The notes beneath the pieces are model-generated. The model did no database searches. It saw only the letters and a list, made by a program, of their open reading frames with translations, and was not told the DNA's origin. Source: Lanius collurio (taxonomy: Eukaryota; Chordata; Aves; Passeriformes; Laniidae). Taken from it: a stretch of 64,000 nt of DNA. Positions 21,501 to 31,265 of the stretch are shown piece after piece; position 1 is the stretch's first letter; each line of letters opens with the position of its first letter. The translations under genes were made by a program, and so were the position numbers. The stretch lies in NCBI GenBank assembly GCA_020086605.1, contig JACBWW010000017.1, positions 9,030,283-9,094,282 on the forward strand, written 5' to 3'.

Positions 21501-24486
21501 AGCCGCAGCTTAACAAGATAGAAACGAGTCATGAAAATGCAGACTGGGATTCATGAGGGACTTTGAGTCTAGATGAGAATAGAATTAATCTACCTAAATA
21601 TACTTATTAGTACCCGTTGAGAGACCTTTATCCTGCTGGAGGGGCACCTGTTGTGAGTAGAATGTTTTGAAGCATCTCAATTGGTGCAAGGTGGTGAGAT
21701 TTAGACACCTGAATTTTGCCCAGAGGGTGGAGTTCTGCTCACAGAATCCCCTAAAACTGAGGTGCCTCTATGTGAGCTAGGTCCCCAGGCTCCAGTTGGT
21801 GATGGAGATGTTCTCAGCAGAGTCAGTGGAGCCAGGGCTGTTCAGGTGTTTGCCTCACTCCAAGGTCCTCTCCTGCTTTGGCTCCCCTGCCTCCGACAGG
21901 AGTTCCGAGGTGTTTCTCAATCGGAGGTGTTTAAACTCAAGTGTTTGCCTGGGTGAGGTCAACCCTGGCTGGCTGGTGTGCTCCAAGGGCCTAAACCTAC
22001 ATGCTTATTTATACCTGACTGAAGGTCTTCTGCCATCAGGTGGCTGCCAATCCATCGGGATCAGGTTTAAAACACATGTTGGGCTGTACCCACCAGCCCC
22101 ACATGGATGCCTTGGCTGTAGTGCTCCTGCAACCTCAGCTCTCTCCTGGAGCTCTGGAGAGGTGGCTCCTGACTGGAACAGCACCGACTCCAGGTTCCCT
22201 TCCTGGGTTCCATGACCCTGTCTTGTTCAGTCAGCTCCAAGTCCAGGAGCATGACTGCAGGCTGAGATGGTTCCCGTTGGTTTCTTGCTTTCCCTACTCC
22301 TGTGCAATGGGGGTTGTCTCCTTTTCCAGGTGGAGCAGATGCAAATGATGCTAGGGGAGGAGGAAGGGTTGAGGAAAGCCTGAACTGATGAATGACTGCA
22401 GTGTGCAGCCCTTTCCCAAGTATCCCAGCAATTTCTGCCCATTTTGCTGATGGTGTGGGCATGAAATCAGGTGGAGGAAGTTTGTTTCACACGAACTCAG
22501 CTCTCACTTCTGGACAAGCAGTGAAATGGGACTTTACACAAGGGAGGGCGCGGGTGAGGGTTGGGGTTTTCCCCCCCCCTTCGGTGTTGAAATGTGTTCT
22601 GCACGCTTTTGTCTGACATTGTGGGATTTCTTGTGGACTTGGCGAGACACTTTGGCACACAAAGCGTGACAGCCCTTACCCGAGCCATCCCAGCTGAGCA
22701 CTATAACCAGCAACACATCTCCCCCTGTAACCCGTCACCGCTTTGAATGCTACTGTGTATTATTGGATTGCACTTGCAAAGGCCTTGGCTGTCACAGGAA
22801 TGAAGTGTGACCATTGGACGGGCTCTGCTGAAGGCTGCATTATGCATATTGTCTTTCTAAAAATGTTTCTGGAATATCACAATTGGGCCAGGCCCCAATT
22901 CAGAGTCCATGACCTATTGCATGGTTACACATGGGGCTCAGCAGGATTTGTGCAGCCAAATAATTAAGAACCGGATGGTCAGGAAATGGATTGGAGCCAG
23001 TCCTCTGCTGTCAGGAGGCCACAATGTAGGCAGATGCCATCACGGGCATGGGGAGAGGTTGTTTTCTTCTTTTTTACATACCGTAGATGCCCAAAGGAAG
23101 GGCACTTTCAACAGTACCCTGTCAGGACCCAGCTCTGTAAAACAAAGTCTGTTTTCACCTGGCTGTTTTAAGGGGTGGTTGTACCTTACCCCCATTTAAA
23201 GTCAAAATAAAACCTAATTTTGAGGACGGGGCAGGGAGAGAGAATTAGAAATATAAATTTATGTTTGTAATCTAGACAAAATGTGAGGTATCTGTGGCTG
23301 TCCAAATAACATCTCTACTCTCGTGTTGCCCATGGAGGTATCCCAGGTGTAAATCTCTCTCTGGAGAAGGGGAGGTGGAACATTCCAATGCTGGTTTTGA
23401 GGAGATGGATATGGCTTTGTGCCATGAAGTTTCTTAATTGCAGCCTGATTTTAAAAGGATGGGATTCTTTGTTTAGCATCAGTCAGTTGATGTTGCTAAA
23501 CAAAGATTACTTCTGCTTGTACTTGGTTTTGGGGTCCTGTGGCATGGAGAAGGTTCCTACTGTCCACACTCTTGTTCTGGAGCATGTGCCATCCCACCCC
23601 TTTCCACCAAACCAACTTCTTCCACTTTTGTTATATCTTATCTACTTACTATTGATAAAGATAAATAGATGTTAAAATATGTATTAATCTCTTAGTTGCA
23701 TCACAGTTTCAGATCTCCATCTACACAATGAGTGGCAGCACTGGACAATCTTTGTACACCTTTCTAGTATAATAAATTAGCCAATTAAGTAAAGTTTTTG
23801 CAGGTAAATGTCATGATCTGTGAACTAAGAGCCTTTTGAAATGAGGATTTCCTGTAGGATGTGTTTTCTGCCTGCTTCCAAGAGATACTTTTTGTATTGT
23901 CATCAACTTGGTGTCCCTGAAGCTCCTTCTAGAAAATGTTGTGTTTTACTTGGTATCTCGATTTCTTCTGCCACAACTGATTCTGTTTGGGGCTGTGTGT
24001 GTGTGTCTGCAGGTCATCAAAGCCGGCGTGGAGACCACCTGCAAATGCCACGGCGTGTCCGGGTCCTGCACCGTCCGAACGTGCTGGAGGCAGCTGTCCC
24101 CCTTCCACGAGATCGGGAAGCAGCTGAAGCAGAAGTACGAGACCTCACTCAAGGTGGGCAGCACCACCAACGAGGCCACGGGGGAAGGCGACATCTCCCC
24201 GCCTAAAAAATCCATCCCCGGCCACAGCGATCAAATCCCAAGGACTACGGATCTCGTCTACATTGACGACTCCCCGAGCTTCTGCCTGATGAGTCGCTAT
24301 TCCCCCGGCACCTCGGGACGGAAGTGTTACAAGGACAAGAACTGCGACAGCATCTGCTGCGGCCGGGGGCACAACACGCAGAGCCGGGTGGTGACGCGCC
24401 CGTGCCAGTGCCAGGTGCGTTGGTGCTGCTACGTGGAGTGCAAGCAGTGCACCCAGAGAGAGGAGGTTTACACCTGCAAGGACTGA
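9241..24486 (+). CDS. WNT9A: WNT9A, partial coding sequence (exons 2-4 joined: 9241-9500, 13790-14052, 24013-24486)
   Basis: This gene encodes a secreted, lipid-modified Wnt glycoprotein that signals through Frizzled receptors and LRP5/6. Family knowledge: WNT9A was first described as Wnt14 in chick and acts in synovial joint specification, limb and skeletal patterning and blood stem cell emergence. The three exons join in frame (GG|G at the exon 1/2 junction, G|GT at exons 2/3, phase 0 at exons 3/4) to give about 332 residues ending in TCKD and a TGA stop. The block reading [13 protein letters not shown], the [11 protein letters not shown] motif, the [21 protein letters not shown] region (described here, not restored) and the C-terminal QREEVYTCK signature match WNT9A; WNT9B ends in a different QEELVYTCKH-type tail. 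Exon 1, coding the signal peptide and about 33 residues, lies outside the window. No frameshift or missing cysteine block was seen. Confidence 0.97.
11661..11786 (+). mobile_element. CR1 LINE 3' end fragment
   Basis: In the forward sense: AGATTGGATGGGGCTTGGAG, then CAACCTGGGATAGTGGAAGG and CAAGGTCCCTTCCAACCCAA, ending in a degraded ATGACT tail. This is the first + strand copy in the window. Confidence 0.88.
13057..13242 (-). mobile_element. CR1 LINE 3' end fragment
   Basis: GGGGACCTTAAAGCTCATCC, the CTGCCATGGGCAGGGACACC block and GTCCAGCCTGGCACTGGACA follow in reverse CR1 order. It faces the next copy (13395, + strand) at 150 bp distance. Confidence 0.85.
13395..13690 (+). mobile_element. 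CR1 LINE 3' fragment just upstream of WNT9A exon 3
   Basis: This is one of the longer copies. It starts near GGTGCCCAGCAACAGGACAA, continues through the end of the CR1 reading frame region (ACTGGAACAGATTGTCTGGA) and GAGTCTCCCTCACTGGCGAT, and ends in CTCTATTATTCCGTGAC, a decayed form of the terminal octamer repeat. Its end is 100 bp from the exon. Confidence 0.88.
13790..14052 (+). CDS. WNT9A: WNT9A coding exon 3
   Basis: This exon is 263 bp. It completes a split glycine codon and encodes 87 further residues, from [12 protein letters not shown] to NNLVGMK. It contains the Wnt core motif [10 protein letters not shown], the [14 protein letters not shown] cysteine block, the WQWGGCGDN motif found in nearly all Wnt proteins, and the [12 protein letters not shown] helix. 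The acceptor is CCCTGCAG after a good pyrimidine tract. The donor is GTGCGT at 14053, slightly weaker than consensus. The exon ends in phase 0, and exon 4 opens with the expected [13 protein letters not shown]1 copy ends about 100 bp before the exon. The lysine-for-arginine changes relative to the human protein as I recall it are conservative. Confidence 0.97.
14700..14852 (+). mobile_element. CR1 LINE 3' end fragment
   Basis: AGCATTTGGACAATGCTCTG, TGCAGGGCCAGGATTTGGAC and TGATCCCTATGGGTCCCTTC are successive CR1 3' blocks of the subfamily seen in reverse at 1541, 39821 and 44978. Confidence 0.85.
17455..18020. promoter_or_regulatory. Candidate conserved noncoding element in WNT9A intron 3
   Basis: The block is AT-rich without being low complexity, lacks recognisable repeats and carries clustered homeodomain-type cores: ATTAATGA near 17861, CAATTAG near 17891 and TTTTAATTAAAT near 17923. 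Such composition is common in developmental enhancers. No alignment is available, so conservation itself is not shown. Confidence 0.3.
18368..18470 (-). mobile_element. CR1 LINE 3' end fragment
   Basis: ATCATGGAATCTTGGAATGG shows two copies of the terminal octamer-type tail. It is followed by CTTGGGTTGGAAGGGACCTT and a partly deleted CCCTGCCATGG block. Confidence 0.87.
18757..18870 (+). mobile_element. MIR-type SINE relic in WNT9A intron 3
   Basis: GGAGGAAATTGAGACCCAGA, AAGATTAAGTGACTCCCTAA and AGGTCACACACAGG correspond in order to the MIR core (GAGGAAACTGAGGCACAGAG, GTTAAGTAACTTGCCCAAGG, TCACACAG). MIR is an ancient amniote SINE, inactive for well over 100 million years and usually very degraded in birds. 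The good preservation of about 60 bp is unusual and may reflect constraint. Confidence 0.7.
24013..24486 (+). CDS. WNT9A: WNT9A last coding exon (exon 4) with stop codon
   Basis: This exon encodes 157 residues and a TGA stop. It begins [19 protein letters not shown]. The first serine of that motif (codon 24058-24060) is the site that Porcupine acylates with palmitoleate in Wnt proteins, and the modification is needed for Frizzled binding and secretion. Downstream are [12 protein letters not shown], the variable linker [11 protein letters not shown] (the least conserved part among WNT9A orthologs), the DDSPSFC motif, and the cysteine-rich C-terminal domain with [22 protein letters not shown] and the final [10 protein letters not shown] that forms the second Frizzled contact. 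The acceptor is CTGCAG, but the usual pyrimidine run is replaced by a (TG)n tract. The 3' UTR follows in the same exon. Confidence 0.98.
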   Translation, partial: VIKAGVETTCKCHGVSGSCTVRTCWRQLSPFHEIGKQLKQKYETSLKVGSTTNEATGEGDISPPKKSIPGHSDQIPRTTDLVYIDDSPSFCLMSRYSPGTSGRKCYKDKNCDSICCGRGHNTQSRVVTRPCQCQVRWCCYVECKQCTQREEVYTCKD

Positions 24487-26579
24487 CTGCTGCACGGCCA
24501 CCCCCAGGGACGGGCCAGCTTGGAGAACTGCCTATGGAGACAAACAGGGTTTGATTGACCTTCTGGGATCTGGAAGCTATGTTGAGACATAAGCACTTTG
24601 TAGGGTACAGGTGACCCAGCTGTGTTGCTGTTTTGGTTTGTTTTGTTTTGTTTTTTGTTTTGTTTTTCCTGTAGACTGAATTTTCATGAGGTCCAACCGT
24701 GTGGAAATAAGTGCCTGTCACACTGGGGTTAGACACCAGTTGACCTTCACCTTCATTGTCTACGCAGTTTGACAGATCATTTCTCCTTGGAACATTGTTT
24801 CAGCCATCCTCCATGAACTCCTGGGCTAGGATAATTCCCTCTGGCATAAATATCCTGTACTTCTTTATTCCTGGAGCTCACCCAGCTGCTTAGAGAGCTG
24901 AGCAGATACAAAAGATCTTTCAGCTTTGAGTGCGGGAAGCGGCCGCTTATTCCTCCTAAAACTGGAGAGGGATTTCTAGGGAATGATGGGTTCTTCCAGT
25001 GGAGTTTCTGCACATGGAGCAAACCATGCTCTGACAAGGAGACCCGCTGGGAGCATCAACTCTTTAATGACAGCTCCGTGTCCATGCGCATTTGTCACCA
25101 AGTACAGCTCGAAAACGTTGGGTCCACCACGCTGCAGACAGAAATAGATCCAAGAAAAGAGGTTGGGAAGACAGCAGAACACCAGACGTTCCTTGTCCCC
25201 TTCAGTCCAATCCCATGTTCTTTATTTAAAACAATTCCCCCAAATGCAGGTTCTTTAGCACTAGCGCTGTCTTAAATGTAATTTTTCTTTTTTTTCAAAC
25301 CACTAGATACTTTTGTTTCATTTTCACTTCGCGCATGATTTGTTTTTCTCTCCTCTTCCCACCTCTTGCTGATGGAATTCACCCTGTGGTAACTGCTTCA
25401 GAAATCCCAACTGGAACTTGTTGAGTCTTACGCCAGCTGAATTTGGACGTGTTTCTGTTTGAGTAGAACAAGAGAAATCCGAGTGCATCTTGGAACCTGG
25501 GGCTCTCTTGTGTTGTGGAGCAGCCGTTCTGGCCTGGATCAGACCTCTGGAGGAGTTGACTTTTCTTTCCTAGGTCATCATTCCATTTACTCTAAAGCAT
25601 GGCAGTGGTACATGACACAAACTGTATGTAAACCCCATGACCTTAAGATGATTTTTTTTTTTAACCACTAGATCAAAAACTGTATTTTAAAAACACATCT
25701 GCTAAATCCTAACAAACTTGTGGATTTGGAATAACCAATCAACACAGAGACAACCTGAGAGAAGCCAGAAATTTGACTGCAGGGCTTGATCACTCCAATG
25801 CTGTGAAACACGTGGCGACCTCCAGCATTTTTTTTTCTCTTGGAAGAGGAGATTTACAATCCAGGACTTGATGTGCCAATATTCTTCATGTAAAAGTGGA
25901 TTGGAGGCAGCCAGCAAATGCCCAAACAAAGCTTTCTGAAGAAAAAATGGGGAGCAGAGGGTGTTTTGTTTGATTTTTGGTAGCAATTTTTGCTTGTCCA
26001 GTAGTAGCAATTTCCACCAAGTTTCTGTAAGCCATTGATCTGGTGTTCAAAAGAGGAGATTTTCAGCCACTAGTAAAAATTAGCAAAACAAAACAAGAGC
26101 AATTTCCCAAGACGGACCATTTTTTTTCAAAGTCTTTTTTTCCTTATTTTTATTTAATTTTTAATTTTCCCTTCCCAAATTGTAGCCACTAATATTTAAG
26201 CTATTCATGTGCATCTACTGGGAAGAGAAAAGCTAGATTTTGGGTTTTCTTGGTACAAAGTACCTGCAGTCCAGCCTGGCTCGTTGGCATCAAATCTTGA
26301 GGTGGGGGCATGGGGAGGGACAGGGTGTTACTGTTTAATAGCACCATGGTCCTGCAAATGAAGCAAAATGTCTCTTTTTTGGGTGTTTGTTTATTTGCTG
26401 TACAATTCTGGAGGTTGGGATAATGCTGGTGGAGGAGGAGGTGGAATCCACACGTGGAAATTCCCACCTTCCACCCCTGCAAAGCACCGAGAAGGTCTTG
26501 CAGCTTTTGGGAAAGTCACCCCCAAGCAGTTTATCTAATGGTTTAAAAAATAAATTGCCTAGAAACCTATTATTCAGTG

Positions 26580-26587
26580 TGTATATA
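26580..26587 (+). promoter_or_regulatory. Pumilio recognition element TGTATATA in 3' UTR
   Basis: This is an exact match to the optimal Pumilio octamer TGTANATA in the candidate 3' UTR. It lies next to a TA-rich microsatellite, so chance occurrence is possible. The second site at 27481 makes regulation more plausible. Confidence 0.4.
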
Positions 26588-26612
26588 TAGATATATATAC
26601 ACAGCCTGACAC

Positions 26613-26617
<5 letters not shown>

Positions 26618-26642
<25 letters not shown>
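26618..26642. repeat. (AT)n microsatellite in 3' UTR
   Basis: About 12 uninterrupted AT units are present, preceded by a shorter interrupted TA tract at 26582-26599. Confidence 0.95.
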
Positions 26643-26647
<5 letters not shown>

Positions 26648-26653
26648 TTGAAC

Positions 26654-26663
26654 ATTTATTTAT
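26654..26663 (+). promoter_or_regulatory. AU-rich element (ATTTATTTAT) in 3' UTR
   Basis: Two overlapping ATTTA pentamers occur directly after the (AT)n microsatellite. Elements of this type destabilise mRNAs of signalling proteins, although two pentamers are a weak instance. Confidence 0.35.
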
Positions 26664-26933
26664 TGTAAAGCCCTTCAGAAGGACCTTCGTATGGTTTCAA
26701 TGTGGTATTATGGTAAATTCTCTTTCTCCCTCTGCCTCTCTCTCACACATATGTGCAAACTCACTGTTACATTTTTGTGTGTGCTAGAATAGCTCTTCCC
26801 CTCTAAAGTAAAGCCAGATCCAAACCTGCTCAAAACAGGAATTTTGAGGTCTGAATTGCTTTTTGTGGTTCCCTTTTTTTTTTTTTTTTTTTACATCTGT
26901 TCCTAATTAAAGGATGGGCCGCAGTTTATGTGC

Positions 26934-26973
26934 ATTATTATTATTATTATTAATTATAATTATTATTATTGTT
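26934..26973. repeat. (ATT)n microsatellite in 3' UTR
   Basis: Two blocks of ATT units are separated by AATTATAATT. Confidence 0.9.
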
Positions 26974-27340
26974 ATATTTAAACCATGGGCCTCATTTTCC
27001 TCCTGTTCACTGGTGTCTCTGTCTCCATTGACCTCGCTGGAGTAACTCCACATTGCACCAGTGTGAGAGGAGAATGAGTCCCTAGAAGCAGAAGAGGAGG
27101 GGAGTGTGGCACGGATATCCTGGCAGAGAAAATGCCAGGATGGGGTGGGATGGGATGGGATAGGGAAGCTTGGTGTGTTTGGCAGTGTGGGGGAGAGAGA
27201 GAGAGATGGGTGGGATATAAGGCAGATTGTGCAAGCTTGACTAGATAAAAGCAGCAAAGAGTGAATGAACTACTGAGTGAAAGAGCTCTTCTGTGTATTA
27301 TTACTCACGCACTGAAGCCTGGATGCTTTCTGTAAGTATT

Positions 27341-27426
27341 TAAAAAAAAAAAAAACAAACCCAAAACAAATAAAAAAAAAAGACAAAAAGACAAAAAAAA
27401 GACAAAAAAATGAATAACAAAAAAAC
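27341..27426. repeat. A-rich low-complexity tract in 3' UTR
   Basis: Long A runs are broken by C and by GAC spacers (AAAAAGACAAAAAG units). It contains an AATAAA that may be fortuitous. Confidence 0.9.
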
Positions 27427-27480
27427 CCACCACAAATTGTATTTATGTTCATGTGGATATATTACTTGCCTGTTATATAT

Positions 27481-27488
27481 TGTAAATA
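27481..27488 (+). promoter_or_regulatory. Pumilio recognition element TGTAAATA in 3' UTR
   Basis: This second exact TGTANATA octamer is 900 bp after the first. It sits in AT-rich but non-repetitive sequence, so it is the more credible of the two sites. Confidence 0.45.
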
Positions 27489-28350
27489 GCAAGGTTTATT
27501 CTCCTGTGGTTAAAAAAAAAAAATATAAATGACTAAGCAGTAGCGAGGCACATGTGTTAAATGTATAGGCAGTGTATAAAATATACTAACACTCTGAAAT
27601 CAGGAGAACTTGTCTTCTTGGCCTTTTGACCTAGGGTGATAAAACAAATGTGGGTTATTTTTCTTCTCCCCCCTGCACCACACTGTGGGTGTGTTTTGGG
27701 GAGTGGTCTTTAGTTCCAGTGTTCTCCAATGTTTGCCTTATTGTTGAAGAAGAAATGGGGGGAAAAGCCTCCTTTTGGAAAAATCCAGTGGAGCTTAAGT
27801 AGGAGCTGGGAGAGAAGATGTCAAACCATCTCAAAACCCTTTGGAATGCTAGGCCTGGGTTTTCTGAGGATGAGAGGTTTGTTGGAGTTGAATTAACTGG
27901 TGGAGTAGGAGCTTGTCCTTGTGCTACTCCATCCACAATTCCGGAAAACCCTGAATAAGAGACTGGCAACTCCTGTATAAAACAGGTCCTGTAAAAACCT
28001 TTTTGTCCCAGCTGGATTAAACTGGATTTTTCCAGAGGGGCTGATTCTGCCACACCATTGGATCTCCAGTGCAATTCAATGAAATTGCTCAGTTTTGTAA
28101 AACTACTTCAGTGCTAGATTTGGGTCCCTGAACTTTTTCATGGTGTCATTTCATATCTATGAAAAGAAAAGTGCAAAACAACTTTCCCCCTTTTGTTGTC
28201 CCCAGAGAACTAGGATTTTGCTCAGATGTAACTGGAGAAGGACGGATGGGTGGAGGGGAGATCTCTGGTTTCTGACCCCCTTTCACCCCCTGTCCCCCCA
28301 AAAGTGTCAAAGTGTTGGTTCTCCTTAGCTGATCCAGCCAGATCAGTTTT

Positions 28351-28369
28351 GGGGTGGGGTGGGGGGGGT
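28351..28369 (+). repeat. G-run cluster (possible quadruplex) in 3' UTR
   Basis: GGGGTGGGGT followed by eight G and TG satisfies the four-run rule for a G-quadruplex on the transcribed-sense strand. Confidence 0.5.
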
Positions 28370-28556
28370 GCAACCATTATTTATATAACTTTTTTATTAA
28401 TTTTTTTAAAAAGAGAAGTTAGCTGATGGAAGAATATTTTTATTGAATAATGCATTTTAGTTATGTCAGAAATATAAAAAAAAATATATAATATTTTTGT
28501 AAACAAGGCAAACTGAAAACGTTTGCTGTTTTATATTAGAATTTTCTATTAAAAGA

Positions 28557-28562
28557 AATAAA
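28557..28562 (+). promoter_or_regulatory. Polyadenylation signal AATAAA (proximal candidate)
   Basis: The canonical AATAAA hexamer sits at the end of a 180-bp AT-rich run. About 20-50 bp downstream comes a G/T-containing and then T-rich segment suitable as a downstream element. The sequence changes to more ordinary composition soon after, which supports this as a real transcript end. Confidence 0.55.
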
Positions 28563-29740
28563 AACCCACAGAAATAATTGTTGCACCCGTCATCTGTTTT
28601 TTTAACAAGCTTCTGTTCTGTGTGACTGACTCATTTGTGCTGGATGTGGAGAAATGCAAAACAAGTCCTAAACATTACGTTCTCCTTATCTTCCAGTTAT
28701 CAAAACCTCCAGTTGGTGAAACAAGCAGTCTTTAATCAAAGGGGATTTTTAATTATTGTCATTATTAACACTAAAAAATGAGTTATGAAAAATGAGTAGC
28801 TTTTAATGGAAATATAAAAAACAATCTACCCCAAAATATCAATTTACCCTTTTTTAGCTGAACATCCTGATTTGGAGATGAGTCTGGATGAAGGAAATCC
28901 CAAATCTATTTGCAGTAACTGGGGATTTGCCATTGAGCTCAGTTGGCCTGGGAAGAAACAACTCTTAAAAAGGTGGTTGGGGAAAATAAAACCATAATTG
29001 GAGTACATGGGAAGGTTAAATGAAAAGGACCAAATTCCAGGCTTGACCCAACACAAGCAGCTTTTATCTATTTGAATGGGGCAGTGTAAAACTGGGGAGC
29101 TGGGGATTTGTTCTGCTGCGGTTCAGGAAGTTTGTCCTTCACCTTGGGAAGCAGGGAATGATTTATGGACCCCGTGTTTTCTAAGGGAACTTCTGAGATT
29201 GCTGGTTTGGAGACCTGAGCAGGGGCTAATAGAATTTCTGAGGAGTTGTTGTTGTCAGCCAGCCCGTTGACATCTGCCTTGCTTCAGCCCAGGTCTGGAA
29301 TTCCTTTGTCCATCGTTTTTCAGCTGCCCTGTTTTAGGGAACATACAGTCGGGTGCTTTGGCTGGGGTTGAGTTGCATGAGACCCCAGATGAAGGGACAG
29401 ATTTCTCAAGGGTACTTTCATGGAGTAGATGCTGCTTAAGGTGATTTTCTGGTGGATTATGGTGCCTGTGAAAAATTCCTCAGTTGATGCTGCAGTAAAA
29501 TCCAGTCTGTTCCGTACCCGATGGAACAGGTGCAGTAAAGCTCCTCATTCCCGGTTTATCCAGCTCTGCAGGCACATCTGCTGGATGAGTCTGGCTTCCG
29601 TGGCCAGCTCATCCTGGATTTCAGTTTTTAGGGTGCTAATTAGGTGATGACTTTTAGAAAGTGATGTTTTCCCACAAGAAATCCAAGATACGGCCTTTCT
29701 GGAGCACGTTGCTCAGTATGGCACAGGATCAGGTCCAGAG

Positions 29741-29815
29741 GAATCATGGAATGGTTGGGGTTGGAAGGGATCTTAAAGATCATCTCACTCCAGCCTCCTG
29801 GTTGAATCTGGTCAA
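29741..29815 (-). mobile_element. CR1 LINE 3' end fragment
   Basis: AATCATGGAATGGTTGGGGT, then TGGAAGGGATCTTAAAGATC and ATCTCACTCCAGCC. The copy is truncated after about 75 bp. Confidence 0.87.
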
Positions 29816-30641
29816 TCCCTGGCCATGAATATAAATATTGAATAGCTTTCAGTTTTATTTTTCCCTGACTAACACTGGATTTGACCAAATTATTTACAAG
29901 TTCCACAAACAGAGTGTTTCTGAACAGAGCAAACCAAATAAAATATAAAAAAATAAGGGAATCTCGAGGCCTTGTGCGGGGGGAGGAAAAGAAAATGGAT
30001 TTGGCAGCACAGTTTACCTCTGGGTTTCTGTAACTGCAGTTCCTCAGGTGCAGGGAGTGAGTGGGGTGTGAGACCAGAAGTGACTCGGACACATCGAGTT
30101 CACCTGTCAGGGGAAACATCGGAATTTTGCCTTTTTCTCAGTTGTTGCTGAGTGTTTTCAGAAATGGGGAAAATCCTTCTTAGCTCTGGGCAAGGTGAGC
30201 CAAAATGACTGGAGATTCCACCCCTCAGGAATGAAAGGTGTTGGCATTGGTGTGCAATGGGTCTGGAATCGTGTTTGGTCCGTGTGGAGGTGCCAGTTTT
30301 TCCTGCTGACAGTAGAAGGGGATAAAGACACCCAGGTTAGGAGAGGTGGGATTGAATTCAGGCAAGTGAAGATACGTGTGGATAATCCTTCCAGCTCCCC
30401 TTGGGCACAGACCCATCTGGAACAGCCCCACCAAACCAGCCCAGGAATTTCCCTTGGACCACCCCTTCTTTAACAATTTGAAGCCGGAATGTAAAGTCTA
30501 GGATTTGTTTTGCACACCTGGGATGGCATTTCCTTGTAAAGGGAGGTGGGAATACTAACATGAAGGATTAGTATTTTTCTCGGTTTTTCTTTTTGTTTTG
30601 TTTATTTTCCAATGTCTTATGGGAGCCTAAGTTATTTTTCT

Positions 30642-30649
30642 CTACCTCA
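30642..30649 (+). promoter_or_regulatory. let-7 seed match CTACCTCA (8-mer), only if distal 3' UTR is used
   Basis: CTACCTCA is the full 8-mer target of the let-7 family seed. It lies about 120 bp before the distal AATAAA, a favourable position near a UTR end. Its relevance depends on transcription through this point. Confidence 0.3.
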
Positions 30650-30770
30650 TATGTACAGCTTGTAGGTATAAATCTGATTCTGAGTGACTGTTGAGAATGT
30701 ATTTAAGTTATTTAACATCTTTGTATAACAAAAAAAAAGAAAAAAAAAAAAAAGCCAGAACAAATGAAAC

Positions 30771-30776
30771 AATAAA
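30771..30776 (+). promoter_or_regulatory. Polyadenylation signal AATAAA (distal candidate)
   Basis: This AATAAA follows an AT-rich block and precedes a TGTATTTTAAATT stretch. It is 6.3 kb after the WNT9A stop codon and on the same strand. It would define a long alternative 3' UTR if used. Confidence 0.35.
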
Positions 30777-31265
30777 TGTATTTTAAATTATACTTGAAGC
30801 GTGCGCCTCTTTCTTCACATCTGTTGGGAAACCCATGTCCAGTGGTTGTGGGAGACCCTTCCTTCAGCCTCATTTCTGAATAGAAGCCTGGCCTTGGGGC
30901 TAATTTAAGCCCCAGAAATGGTGCCCTGAGCTGCAGAAATACCTCTCCATCCATTTAACAAGTGTTAGACAAGCTCAGGAGGCTGAGGGACTCCATCAGC
31001 TTCCCATGGGATTCCATGGCCATCATACTTTGCTGGAGAAGTCAAGATACCTTGGCACAGTGTCACTGTCAGGATGTGATTCCAAAGTAACTGTCTGGAG
31101 CTCAGAATAGGTTGGATGTGGCCAAATTTAGTCTGAGTGAATGACAACAAAAAAATTGCTGTTATCTCAGGCTACACATTGACTTGATTGATCAAATGTC
31201 CTTTTCTTCACAATGGATCCCTGAAGCTGTTTAGTTCCTCAGAGTCATTGCAGCTGAGCTTTAAA

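Larger units (their letters stand above)
14053..24012 (+). other. WNT9A: WNT9A intron 3
   Basis: The intron is 10.0 kb, bounded by GTGCGT and CTGCAG. Identified inside it are a + strand CR1 (14700), a - strand CR1 (18368), a MIR-type SINE relic (18757) and a block rich in homeodomain-type cores (about 17455-18020). There is also a T run at 19553-19569. From 18870 to 24000 I recognise no repeat family. This stretch is unusually poor in young CR1 for this locus, which would fit regulatory constraint, though that is inference. Confidence 0.85.
24487..28590 (+). other. WNT9A: WNT9A 3' UTR, candidate proximal form
   Basis: The sequence after the TGA stays free of CR1 for over 5 kb, is AT-rich and carries typical UTR elements: two TGTANATA Pumilio octamers, an ATTTATTTAT element, AU and ATT repeats, and a closing AATAAA at 28557 followed by a T-rich stretch around 28598-28608. 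I place the likely cleavage site a short way after 28562. The proximal end is inferred from these signals, not from transcripts. Earlier AATAAA hexamers (for example in the A-rich tract near 27367) could make shorter forms. Confidence 0.6.
28591..30790 (+). other. Possible distal extension of the WNT9A 3' UTR, or intergenic
   Basis: The 2.2 kb between the two candidate polyadenylation signals holds one short CR1 fragment (29741). Its last 230 bp, from about 30560, again look like a 3' UTR end: a T-rich stretch, a CTACCTCA octamer, TATTTAAGTTATTTAAC and AATAAA at 30771. I cannot tell whether WNT9A transcripts read through the proximal site. An internal A run at 30730-30752 could also prime oligo-dT falsely. 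Confidence 0.35.
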
